In this document: positions 1 to 7,026 of the stretch, piece after piece | How the letters are laid out: each line of letters begins with the position of its first letter | Numbering within the stretch: the first letter of the stretch is position 1 | NCBI GenBank assembly: GCA_035620975.1 | Contig: DASPFV010000144.1 | Location: forward strand, 1 to 14,381 | DNA: 14,381 nt | Direction of reading: 5' to 3' | From: DASPFV01 sp035620975 | GTDB lineage: Bacteria > Acidobacteriota > Vicinamibacteria > Vicinamibacterales > 2-12-FULL-66-21 | Translations under genes and position numbers: made by a program | Notes under the pieces: model-generated | Database searches by the model: none | Seen by the model: only the letters and a program-made list of their open reading frames with translations | What the model was told of the DNA's origin: nothing

Positions 1-21
1 CAGCTCGCCGGCGCCGCGTAA
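1..21 (+). CDS. Possible C-terminal tail of an upstream gene (partial)
   Basis: Frame 1 reads QLAGAA and then TAA at 19-21. A perfect terminator hairpin begins 15 bases later, which is where a gene end would be expected. Only six residues are visible, so identity cannot be assigned. A short, Ala-rich tail would fit the end of another Flp pilin placed before this locus, but that is speculation. Confidence 0.3.
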   Translation, partial: QLAGAA

Positions 22-36
22 GACACCGACGCGCAG

Positions 37-70
37 GGGCCGGCGCGTGCGCGCGCCGGCCCGATTTTCT
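37..70 (+). terminator. Intrinsic terminator upstream of the pilin gene
   Basis: An 11-bp perfect GC stem (37-47 with 52-62) has a 4-base loop TGCG and is followed by GATTTTCT at 63-70. This is a classic factor-independent terminator for + strand transcription. It ends only 44 bases before the flp start, so it lies between any upstream gene and the Tad operon. Partial read-through could set the ratio of upstream transcript to Tad genes. Confidence 0.8.
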
Positions 71-97
71 CGAAACGGGGACGGGAACCGGACGTGC

Positions 98-106
98 GAG
101 GGGGAG
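98..106 (+). promoter_or_regulatory. Shine-Dalgarno site that fixes the flp start
   Basis: GAGGGGGAG lies 8 bases before ATG 115. It overlaps the alternative GTG start at 94, which has no comparable site of its own, so ATG 115 is preferred. Confidence 0.7.
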
Positions 107-114
107 CGCAGCCA

Positions 115-309
115 ATGCAGTCGCCAGTTGCGGTCGCAGCACTCAAGAGACTTTCGAACGCGCGCTTGAGACGCGAGGAGGAAGGTCAGGATCTGCTCGA
201 GTACGGATTGCTCGTGGCCCTGATCGCGCTCTTCGCCATGGGTGCCGTGTCGAGCGTGGGCAACACGATCAACACGGTGTTCTGGCAGGCCATTGCCGCC
301 AGTTTCTAG
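115..309 (+). CDS. flp: Flp-family type IVb prepilin (Tad pilus subunit)
   Basis: This 64-residue protein is the structural subunit of the Tad pilus. The prepilin cleavage site is clear: three Glu and Gly24, then mature QDLLEY with Glu at +5 and Tyr at +6, the Flp signature, followed by a hydrophobic helix (about residues 31-46). The mature pilin would be 40 residues, usual for Flp. The leader of 24 residues is basic. ATG 115 is chosen over GTG 94 because a GAGGGGGAG site sits 8 bases upstream. cpaA, the peptidase expected to process it, starts one base after its stop, so the two are co-translated. Homologues are known as Flp1 or PilA in Tad systems. Whether it is the major pilin or a second copy depends on what lies upstream. 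Confidence 0.93.
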   Translation: MQSPVAVAALKRLSNARLRREEEGQDLLEYGLLVALIALFAMGAVSSVGNTINTVFWQAIAASF

Positions 310-310
310 C

Positions 311-802
311 GTGTCGTTTGCAGCCCTAGTTGCGGGGCTGCTCGTGGCCACCGTCGTGGACCTCCGGACCCGGCGCATCCCCAACGCCCTGACCGCCACG
401 ATGGCGGGCGTGGGGATCGGGTTCGCGGCCGCGGGCATCAGCAGCATCTCACCCGGGTCGGCGGTGTTCGGGTTCTTCCTCGGTCTGCTGCTCATGCTGC
501 CGGGTCACGCGCTCGGCGCGACCGGGGCCGGCGACGTGAAGCTGATGGCGGCGGTCGGCGCCATCGTCGGGCCCGGCGTCGTGGTGAACGCGTTCCTGTT
601 CACGGCCGTCGCGGGCGGCGTGCTCGCCCTGGTCGTGGCCGTCCGGCGGAAGCGGCTGTCGGCCACGGTCGCGGGAACGGCGCGGTTGATTGCGACCCCG
701 GGCGAGGCCCGGAAGGAAATCCGGATGGCCACGCCGGTCAGCCGGTTCGCCTACGGCCCCGCGATCGCCGCGGGGAGTCTGATGGCGGCCCTGATCGGAT
801 AG
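311..802 (+). CDS. cpaA: Prepilin peptidase CpaA/TadV (A24 aspartic protease)
   Basis: This membrane-embedded aspartic peptidase cleaves the leader of Flp and TadE-type prepilins. With GTG 311 as start it has 163 residues. The first catalytic Asp is D17, in the DLRTRRIPN stretch, and the second is D75 in the GAGD motif (72-75), followed by VKL. Several hydrophobic segments surround these (about 3-16, 45-66, 80-112). The C-terminus carries a FAYGPAIAAG segment like the conserved end of this family. It lacks the methyltransferase domain of large PilD-type enzymes, as is normal for CpaA. An earlier in-frame ATG at 242 lies inside flp and is unlikely. The stop of flp is one base away, so translational coupling is expected. 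Confidence 0.93.
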   Translation: MSFAALVAGLLVATVVDLRTRRIPNALTATMAGVGIGFAAAGISSISPGSAVFGFFLGLLLMLPGHALGATGAGDVKLMAAVGAIVGPGVVVNAFLFTAVAGGVLALVVAVRRKRLSATVAGTARLIATPGEARKEIRMATPVSRFAYGPAIAAGSLMAALIG

Positions 803-821
803 GCGAGGCGGACACCAGGAG

Positions 822-836
822 CCCGGCACGGCCGGG
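822..836 (+). other. Small hairpin between cpaA and tadE
   Basis: CCCGGC, loop ACG, GCCGGG is a perfect 6-bp stem in the 58-base gap. No T-run follows, so it is not a standard terminator. It could be an mRNA processing or stability element. Confidence 0.35.
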
Positions 837-860
837 ATCGGACCAGACGGGTGAATCATC

Positions 861-1283
861 ATGCGCACGAAGCTGAAGAACGAACGCGGCGCGGCCCTCC
901 TCGAGACGGCCATCACGATACCCATCATCCTGCTGATCTGCGTCGGCATCTTCGAGTTCGGCCGCGCCTACCAGACCTGGCAAGTTCTGACCAACGCCGC
1001 ACGCGAAGGGGCACGCGTCGCCGTCATCTCGGGATCCACCCCCGACCAGATTCGGGCCGCCGTTTCCACCTACATGACGATCGGCGAGCTGCCCGCGCCG
1101 GCCGACAGCCAGATCGTGATCAACCAGTCCGTGGCGCTGCCGTTCGGGACGGGCACGCAGGTCACCGTCAACTACCCGTTCAATTTCATGGTGCTGAACG
1201 GCGTGGCGCGGATGGTGCGGGCCGGGTCGAGCACGGGCGGACCGTTGACCATGACCGCTCAAGCCGTCATGCGGAACGAGTGA
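861..1283 (+). CDS. tadE: TadE-family pseudopilin
   Basis: A 140-residue protein of the TadE-like family, a minor pilin processed by the prepilin peptidase and needed for Tad pilus assembly. The N-terminus is basic and ends ERG, with cleavage expected at G10/A11 and the conserved Glu at position 15 (+5). A hydrophobic helix follows (about 17-32), then the FEFGRAYQTW and TNAAREGAR stretches that are typical of TadE proteins. The rest is a small periplasmic domain. It lies between cpaA and cpaB, whereas in the Caulobacter-type order cpaB follows cpaA directly. The site before the ATG (GGGTGA) is only moderate. TadF is an alternative name for close relatives, but length and motifs favour TadE. 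Confidence 0.88.
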   Translation: MRTKLKNERGAALLETAITIPIILLICVGIFEFGRAYQTWQVLTNAAREGARVAVISGSTPDQIRAAVSTYMTIGELPAPADSQIVINQSVALPFGTGTQVTVNYPFNFMVLNGVARMVRAGSSTGGPLTMTAQAVMRNE

Positions 1284-1297
1284 TTGGGCATACCCAA
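1284..1297 (+). other. Short palindrome between tadE and cpaB
   Basis: TTGGG, CATA, CCCAA begins at the base after the tadE stop. It is a perfect 5-bp inverted repeat with a 4-base spacer. It may be a weak mRNA hairpin or a protein-binding site. There is no T-tract, so terminator activity is not supported. Confidence 0.35.
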
Positions 1298-1326
1298 ACA
1301 ACGCTGATCGAATTTCAGGGGACGCC

Positions 1327-2184
1327 ATGCGCAACCGAATCTTCGCCGTACTCGCCATCGCCGTGCTCGCCGGAGGCGGCCTGGCCTATGGAACCTACAA
1401 CCTGATGCAGAACCAGCCGGTGAAGACCGTGGCGACGCCCACGCACCCGGTGGTGGTGGCGTCCACGGACCTGGCGATCGGAGCCGAGCTGAAGAAGGAA
1501 GACATGCAGGTCATGAACTTCCCGGCGGGCCACACGCCCGAGGGCGCCTTCGCCAAGCCGGAGGAGGTGATCGGACGCGGCCTGATCGTCTCGGTCGTCA
1601 AGAACGAGCCGGTGCTCGCGGCCAAGCTGGCGCCGAAGGAAGCGGGCGCGGGCCTGCCGCCGGTCATCCCCGAGGGGATGCGCGCGGTGTCGGTGCGCGT
1701 CAACGAGGTCGTCGGCGTGGCGGGCTACGTCCTGCCCGGCACCCGCGTCGACGTCGTGGCGACCGCCAGCCCCACGAACCAGCCGACGGACATGACGTCG
1801 AAGGTCGTGCTGGCGAACGTGCAGGTGCTGACCGCCGGCACGCGGATGGAGCAGGACCAGAAGGACGGCAAGCCGATGCAGGTGACCGTGGTCACGCTGC
1901 TCGTGTCGCCCGAGCAGGCCGAGCGTCTGGCGCTGGCCAGCACCGAGGGCAAGATTCAGCTGGCACTCCGCAACCCGCTCGATCAGGGCGCGCCGGCGAC
2001 GCCGGGCGTGCGCCCGGCGGTGCTGCTCGGCACGGTCAGGGCGCCGGTGATGCAGTCGCGCACGGCGTCGGCTTCGTCCGCGAAGAGAGGGCAGCCGGTG
2101 ACGGTCGAGACCTACACGCCGCCGCCGGCGCCGACGGTCGAGATGATCCGCGGCGACAAGCGCGCCACCGAGGTCGTCAAGTAA
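1327..2184 (+). CDS. cpaB: Flp pilus assembly protein CpaB/RcpC
   Basis: This 285-residue periplasmic protein works with the secretin CpaC in the Tad outer-membrane complex. Residues 5-22 form an N-terminal hydrophobic anchor or signal. An SAF-type domain follows (about 40-105: VVASTDLAIGAEL, then a segment around VIGRGLIVSV). Next comes the CpaB/RcpC domain (about 115-235, with RAVSVRVNEVVGVAGYVLPG and a RVDVVAT strand). The last 50 residues are Pro-rich and likely flexible. AGGGGA at 1317-1322 precedes the ATG. The stop is followed after four bases by a heptamer repeat tract, and cpaC starts 168 bases further on. The position next to cpaC is the usual one. Confidence 0.92.
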   Translation: MRNRIFAVLAIAVLAGGGLAYGTYNLMQNQPVKTVATPTHPVVVASTDLAIGAELKKEDMQVMNFPAGHTPEGAFAKPEEVIGRGLIVSVVKNEPVLAAKLAPKEAGAGLPPVIPEGMRAVSVRVNEVVGVAGYVLPGTRVDVVATASPTNQPTDMTSKVVLANVQVLTAGTRMEQDQKDGKPMQVTVVTLLVSPEQAERLALASTEGKIQLALRNPLDQGAPATPGVRPAVLLGTVRAPVMQSRTASASSAKRGQPVTVETYTPPPAPTVEMIRGDKRATEVVK

Positions 2185-2188
2185 CTCA

Positions 2189-2223
2189 GGTTCGAGGTTC
2201 GAGGTTCAGGGTTCAGGCTTCAA
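2189..2223 (+). repeat. Degenerate heptamer repeat tract after cpaB
   Basis: Five consecutive 7-base units: GGTTCGA twice, GGTTCAG twice, then GCTTCAA. The tract begins four bases after the cpaB stop. The units are of the same family as those at 10281-10372 and 12966-12986. The rest of the gap to cpaC (2224-2352) is GC-rich, and no convincing promoter was seen in it. Confidence 0.75.
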
Positions 2224-2339
2224 GGGTCGGAGATCGGTCCGGAAGTGCCGCGCGGTGGACGGGATGCCGGGGGAGAGGGGCCCGCGGTTTAACTCGCACT
2301 TACCCGCAGGAACGCTATGCGGAACACAAGACAGGAACC

Positions 2340-2344
2340 GGAGG
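2340..2344 (+). promoter_or_regulatory. Shine-Dalgarno site favouring the cpaC start at 2353
   Basis: GGAGG lies 8 bases before ATG 2353. The alternative in-frame ATG at 2317 has a weaker AGGA 5 bases upstream. The 2353 start also gives a more normal signal peptide. Confidence 0.55.
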
Positions 2345-2352
2345 CACCCACA

Positions 2353-4593
2353 ATGATCGCGGTTGACACGACTCAGTTCAGGCGATCGCGGCCCGCGGGC
2401 CGCCGGCCGGCCGCCTTCGTCGCGGCGCTGGTCGTGTACATCATCGTCATCCTCGTCGCGGCGCCGCAGGCGCAGCAGCCGACCTTCGCGATGAACAGCG
2501 GCGCGCCCATTCGGGACGCCGCCGATACGAGCGAGATCGATCTGCTGGTTGGCCGGTCCACGGTGCTCAACGTCGGATCGACGATCGCCCGTGTGTCCCT
2601 CACGGTGCCCGATATCGCCGACGCGCTGGTCACCGCCCCCTCGCAGCTGCTGATCCACGGCAAGCAGCCGGGCACGATCTCGCTCTTCGTCTGGGACAAG
2701 GCGGGCGCGATCAAGACGTTCGAGGTCAAGGTCCGCCGCGACCTGAACGCGCTGAAGGAGCACCTGAAGCAGCTCTTCCCGGGCGAGGCCATCACGGTGC
2801 TCGGCAGCGGCAAGGACGTCGTGATCTCCGGCACGGTCTCGGGGCAGTACGTGATCGACAAGGCCGCCGACGTCGCCGCCGGGTACGTCGAGAAGAAGGA
2901 GAACGTCGTCAACCTGCTGAAGCAGCAGGAAGGCGTGGCGTCGAACCAGGTGATGCTGCGCGTGCGCTTCGCCGAGGTCAGCCGCAGCGCCCTGACGGAG
3001 CTCGGTGCCTCCTTCGCAGCGAACGCCCGGAACGACAAGTGGTTCGGTCGCGCTACCACCCAGCAGTTCGCCGCGCCCGAGTGGGACGAGCAGGGCCGGT
3101 TCGTGTTCAGCGACTTCCTGAACCTCTTCATCTTCAACTCCGAGGAAGGGCTGGCCGGCGTGGTTCGCCTGCTGCAGAACAAGGGCCTCTTCCAGAGCCT
3201 GGCGGAGCCGAACCTGATCGCCACGAACGGCAAGGAGGCGAGCTTCCTGGCCGGCGGCGAGTATCCCTATCCGGTCATCCAGCCCAGCTCCGGCGGCAAC
3301 GCGGTGACGATCGTGTTCAAGGAGTTCGGCATCCGGCTGCACTTCACGCCGACGGTGCTCGGGGGCGATCTGATTCACCTGAAGGTCCGCCCCGAGGTCA
3401 GCGCGCTCGACTTCAGCAATGCGATCGTGCTCGAGGGGTTCCGCGTGCCGGCCCTCTCGACGCGCCGGACCGAGACCGAGGTCGAGCTGCGTGACGGGCA
3501 GACGTTCGCGATTGCCGGGCTGATGAACAACACGCTCACGAACAGCATGTCGAAGATCCCGGGCATCGGCGACATCCCGATCCTGGGGCTGCTGTTCCGG
3601 AGCAAGGCGCACCAGAAGAACCAGACGGAGCTGGTCGTCATGATCACGCCGACGATCATCCGCCGCGGGCAGATGGGTGTGTCCGAGGGGCTGCCCAGCC
3701 TGGTCGAGCCGTATCTCGGGGCGCCGGACAAGAGGCTCCCGAATCCCGACGCGTACGTCGGGTCGCCGCGCTACCCGGTGAACCAGCCGCAGCGGTCGGG
3801 CGGCGGCCAGCCCGCGCCCGACGCGATGGCGCGGCCCGTGGCGCCCCAGGCGGCGCCGCTCCCGTCGCGGCCGCTGCCGCAGGCTCCGGCGGCTCCGGAA
3901 GCGCCCGCGCCGGCGCGACCCATGACCGCGGAGCCGATGACGGGCATGCCGGGTCCGGTGTCGACCGCTCCGGTGACGGCCGCGCCGATGTCTCCAGCCC
4001 CGATGTCTGCAGCCCCGATGTCGTCGTCGCCCGCGCCGATGCCGGCCATGCCTGCGCCGATGCCGGCGGGTCCGATGCCCGCGTCGCCCGCACCGATGGC
4101 GCCCGGCGGGATGCCGATGGCGCCCGGCGGGATGCCGATGGCCCCAGGCGGGATGCCGATGGCGCCGGCGCCCTCCGGCGCAATGGAGCCCGAAGGTCCG
4201 GCTGCCGTCATGCCTCCAGGCATGCCGATGCCGTCCGCGACGCCGAGCCCCGCGCCCACGAAGGCCGAGATGAAGGCGCTCGAAGAGGCGCGGCGGCAGG
4301 AGCAGCGGGCGGCGGAGGCGGAGGCCAGGCAGCACGCCGCGTCGCAGAAGAAGGCGGAGGAGGACCGGCGTCAGGCGGAGCGTCTTGCGAAGGAGCGCGC
4401 GAAGCGCGAGGCCGAAATCGCCCGCAAGAACGCCGAGATGGACAAGAAGCGCGCCGAAGAGGACAAGAAGCGCGAGAAGTCGCTCTCCGAGGCGGCGACC
4501 CGATTGAAGGAAGCCCAGTCGGCGTACCAGTCGGAGCTCGAGAAGGCGAAGGGCGGCACGAATGAGAAGCGAAGTTCAGGCGGCGGCCGCTAA
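2353..4593 (+). CDS. cpaC: Tad secretin CpaC/RcpA with long C-terminal extension
   Basis: This protein forms the outer-membrane channel for the Tad pilus. With ATG 2353 it has 746 residues. Residues 1-40 look like a signal peptide (basic stretch, hydrophobic core, APQA before QQ). About 55-165 is the N-terminal pilus-secretin domain (LLVGRSTVLNVG, PDIADALV, GKQPGTISLFVWD). About 200-437 is the secretin core, with EPNLIATNGKEASFLAGGEYPYP, VPALSTRRTETEVELRDGQ and a KIPGIGDIPILGLLFRS segment, ending MITPTIIRR. After this the family usually stops soon, but here about 300 more residues follow. These are a Pro/Ala/Met-rich region (about 480-636) with three exact PMAPGGM repeats at 581-601, then a highly charged Lys/Glu/Ala/Arg helix (about 637-735) like TolA, and a Gly/Ser/Arg tail. 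Start 2317 would add 12 residues. Confidence 0.93.
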   Translation: MIAVDTTQFRRSRPAGRRPAAFVAALVVYIIVILVAAPQAQQPTFAMNSGAPIRDAADTSEIDLLVGRSTVLNVGSTIARVSLTVPDIADALVTAPSQLLIHGKQPGTISLFVWDKAGAIKTFEVKVRRDLNALKEHLKQLFPGEAITVLGSGKDVVISGTVSGQYVIDKAADVAAGYVEKKENVVNLLKQQEGVASNQVMLRVRFAEVSRSALTELGASFAANARNDKWFGRATTQQFAAPEWDEQGRFVFSDFLNLFIFNSEEGLAGVVRLLQNKGLFQSLAEPNLIATNGKEASFLAGGEYPYPVIQPSSGGNAVTIVFKEFGIRLHFTPTVLGGDLIHLKVRPEVSALDFSNAIVLEGFRVPALSTRRTETEVELRDGQTFAIAGLMNNTLTNSMSKIPGIGDIPILGLLFRSKAHQKNQTELVVMITPTIIRRGQMGVSEGLPSLVEPYLGAPDKRLPNPDAYVGSPRYPVNQPQRSGGGQPAPDAMARPVAPQAAPLPSRPLPQAPAAPEAPAPARPMTAEPMTGMPGPVSTAPVTAAPMSPAPMSAAPMSSSPAPMPAMPAPMPAGPMPASPAPMAPGGMPMAPGGMPMAPGGMPMAPAPSGAMEPEGPAAVMPPGMPMPSATPSPAPTKAEMKALEEARRQEQRAAEAEARQHAASQKKAEEDRRQAERLAKERAKREAEIARKNAEMDKKRAEEDKKREKSLSEAATRLKEAQSAYQSELEKAKGGTNEKRSSGGGR
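4093..4155 (+). repeat. Three 21-base tandem repeats inside cpaC
   Basis: Units at 4093-4113, 4114-4134 and 4135-4155 each encode PMAPGGM, and a partial fourth unit (PMAPA) follows. The first two are identical and the third differs at silent positions. In-frame repeats of this kind can expand or contract without a frameshift, so length may vary between strains. Confidence 0.9.
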
Positions 4594-4653
4594 GGCCACC
4601 TGGGGCGGCTAGCCCGCGCGACAGGCTGACGTGCAGGGAGAGGGGACACGGCC

Positions 4654-5808
4654 ATGAAGAGATACCAGCAGCGCCTCGGCGATGAATCGGGCATGAGCTA
4701 CGCGTTCATCGGCATGGGCATGATGGCGTTCCTGAGCGCGAGCATGCTGGCGATCGACGTCGGCATGCTGATGACGGCGCGAAACCAGGCGCAGAACTCC
4801 GCGGACGCAGGCGCGCTCGCCGGCGCCACCGCGCTGGTGTACGACGACTGGGACGACCGCAGCCCGAGCGGCCCCGCGGTCGTGAGCGCCATGGCGACGT
4901 CCACGGCGAACCAGGTCATGAGCGGAGACGTGTCCGTGACGCCGGACGACGTCGAGTTCCTCACCGACGAGTTCGGGGATCCGAACCGGGTCCGGGTGAC
5001 GGTGCATCGTCAGCCGGGACGCGGCAACCCGCTTTCGACGCTCATCGCGCAGTATTTCAACATGCCGACGGCGGGGGTTTCGGCGGTGGCGATGGCGGAA
5101 GCGTCAGCGGCCAACGCCATGACGTGCGTGAAGCCGTTCACGATTCCGGACAAGTGGATCGAGAAGCAGACAGCGCCCTGGGACGGGAACGATACCTACG
5201 ATGCTTTCGACAACAAAGGCAATCCGCTCGCGAATCCCGACATCTACATCCCCGCCGACCAGCCCGGCTACACGGGCTACAACACGGAGCGCGAGCGCGG
5301 CCAGCGCCTGATGATTCGCGCCGGAACCGGCAACGACATTACCGTGAGCTTCTACTTCTCGCTGGCCATCGGCGGCGTCACCGGCGGCGACGAATACGAG
5401 TGGAACATCGAGAACTGCAACCAGTCAATCATGCGCTGGGGCGAGCTGCTCGTGCAGGAGCCAGGCAACATGATGGGCCCGACCGTGCACGGCATCGAGG
5501 CGCTCATCGCGAAAGACCCGACCGCCTACTGGGACACGGGGACCAACGGCGTGAAGGGGAGCACGTATCCCGAGCGCAAGAGCCCGCGGATCTTTCCCAT
5601 CCCGCTCTACGACCCGATCTACTACGACAGCGGCAAGCGCATGGGGCGCACCGCGGATCTCAAGGTGGCCAACTGGATCGGCTTCTTCGCCGAAGAGGTC
5701 CAGGGCAACAACATCTGGGGCCGGATCATCCCGATCGGGGGGATTCGCGACAAGACGACGGCGATGCCGGACGGGCTCAACCCCAAGACCATCAGACTCG
5801 TTCAGTGA
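4654..5808 (+). CDS. TadG-like pilus assembly protein (TadE/G family)
   Basis: A 384-residue protein with the Tad-family N-terminus: a short cytoplasmic stretch, one membrane helix (about 16-36, within SYAFIGMGMMAFLSASMLAIDVG) and then MLMTARNQAQNSADAGALAGA, the characteristic segment of putative Flp assembly proteins. The remaining 330 residues would be periplasmic. No von Willebrand A motif (DxSxS) was seen, unlike many full TadG proteins. Two Cys residues, C158 and C255, lie in the periplasmic part and could form a disulfide. GAGGGGA lies before the ATG. cpaE follows after 15 bases. Its role in Tad pili is poorly defined in general; family assignment is good, precise function is not. Confidence 0.82.
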   Translation: MKRYQQRLGDESGMSYAFIGMGMMAFLSASMLAIDVGMLMTARNQAQNSADAGALAGATALVYDDWDDRSPSGPAVVSAMATSTANQVMSGDVSVTPDDVEFLTDEFGDPNRVRVTVHRQPGRGNPLSTLIAQYFNMPTAGVSAVAMAEASAANAMTCVKPFTIPDKWIEKQTAPWDGNDTYDAFDNKGNPLANPDIYIPADQPGYTGYNTERERGQRLMIRAGTGNDITVSFYFSLAIGGVTGGDEYEWNIENCNQSIMRWGELLVQEPGNMMGPTVHGIEALIAKDPTAYWDTGTNGVKGSTYPERKSPRIFPIPLYDPIYYDSGKRMGRTADLKVANWIGFFAEEVQGNNIWGRIIPIGGIRDKTTAMPDGLNPKTIRLVQ

Positions 5809-5823
5809 CCGATCGGACGGACC

Positions 5824-7011
5824 ATGGCACAACTCGCCGCATCCATAGTCAGCCACGATGACGAATTCAAGCGCCAGGTGGCGCAGATGCTGCGAGCCTG
5901 CGGCGTGCCCATCGGGATCGTCGAGGGCCGCAGCAGTATCGAGGGCACCGGCCCGGATCTCGTCGTCGTCGACATCCGGGCCGACCTGTCCTCGGGCATG
6001 GCGGCGATCGAACGGTTGAGGGCCGGCAGCGCGGGGCTGGCGATCTTCGCGGTCGCCAACAGCATGGAGCCGGATCTCATCCTGCAGGCCATGCGCGCGG
6101 GCGCCAACGAGTTCTTTCCCTGGCTGCCAGGCGGCGCGACCCCCCAGTCGCGCTCCATGGAGGAGTCGTTCCACGGTTCGGTGCGCCGGACGGCGGCACG
6201 CCGCGAAGCGGCGAGCGCCGGCACGCGCCAGCCCTGTGTGACTCACCTGTTCCTCGGCGCGAAGGGGGGGGCCGGCACGACGACGGTCGCGGTGAACTGC
6301 GCCGTGGAGCTGGCGCGCGTCACCAAGCGGCCGACCATCGTCCTGGATCTCAAGGCCTGCCTGGGCGAGGTGGCGCTCTTCCTCGGCGTCCGCCCGCGCT
6401 TCACGGTGCTGGACGCGATCGAGAACCTGCACCGGCTCGACAAGGACTTCCTCAAGGAGCTGGTCTCGCGCCACAAGTCCGGCCTCGACATCCTCGCCGG
6501 GTCCGAGCAGTTCGACCGCCCGAATGCCAACGACGGCGGCGCCATCGAGGAGCTGCTCCGCGTGCTGACCCGCGTCTACGACCACATCGTGATCGACGCC
6601 GGGAACACGATCAATTCGTTCGTGGTGTCGGCGCTCTACACGGCCGACACGGTGTTCCTCATCACGAACCCGGACGTGCCGTCGATCCGCAACGCGCAGC
6701 GGCTGGTCGATCGCGTGCGCCAGATCGGGGCGGGCAGCGAGCGCGTGAAGGTGCTGCTGAACCGCACGTCCGATCAGCTGCTCATCGCGCCCAAGCAGAT
6801 CGAGACGGCGCTCGGCTACAGCATCTACCACTCGTTCACGAGCGACTACCGGGCGGTCTCGACGGCGCTCAACTCCGGCGTGCCGCTCGCGCTGTCGAAC
6901 CACTCGGAGCTCGCATCGGAGTTCACCACGTTCGCGCGGCAGCTGCTGGGGCAGCAGGACGAAGTGCAGGAGCAGCCGGAAAAGCGCCGCGCGTTCCTCG
7001 GCATCCTCTAG
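5824..7011 (+). CDS. cpaE: CpaE/TadZ pilus localisation ATPase
   Basis: CpaE/TadZ proteins are MinD/ParA-like ATPases that place the Tad machine at a site in the cell. This 395-residue protein starts with a receiver-like domain (about 1-115), with acidic D12, D13 and D50 in plausible pocket positions but no obvious conserved Lys near its end, so phosphorylation is doubtful. A linker follows (about 116-137). The ATPase domain has a deviant Walker A, KGGAGTT at 147-153, with the signature Lys K147, then an IVLDL strand and a HIVIDAGN Walker-B-like strand. It sits 15 bases after the TadG-like gene and 15 before cpaF. Eight G bases in a row at 6264-6271 encode the Walker A glycines, a possible sequencing or slippage spot. 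Confidence 0.92.
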   Translation: MAQLAASIVSHDDEFKRQVAQMLRACGVPIGIVEGRSSIEGTGPDLVVVDIRADLSSGMAAIERLRAGSAGLAIFAVANSMEPDLILQAMRAGANEFFPWLPGGATPQSRSMEESFHGSVRRTAARREAASAGTRQPCVTHLFLGAKGGAGTTTVAVNCAVELARVTKRPTIVLDLKACLGEVALFLGVRPRFTVLDAIENLHRLDKDFLKELVSRHKSGLDILAGSEQFDRPNANDGGAIEELLRVLTRVYDHIVIDAGNTINSFVVSALYTADTVFLITNPDVPSIRNAQRLVDRVRQIGAGSERVKVLLNRTSDQLLIAPKQIETALGYSIYHSFTSDYRAVSTALNSGVPLALSNHSELASEFTTFARQLLGQQDEVQEQPEKRRAFLGIL

Positions 7012-7026
7012 TCGGGGCATCTCCAC

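Noticed and set aside
94..114. GTG start seven codons upstream for flp
   Set aside because: It overlaps the strong ribosome site that serves ATG 115 and has none of its own.
2206..4335. A 709-codon open frame on the - strand opposite cpaC
   Set aside because: It is an Arg/His-rich shadow of the GC-rich cpaC codons, with no domain and no sensible start. cpaC is a clear secretin.
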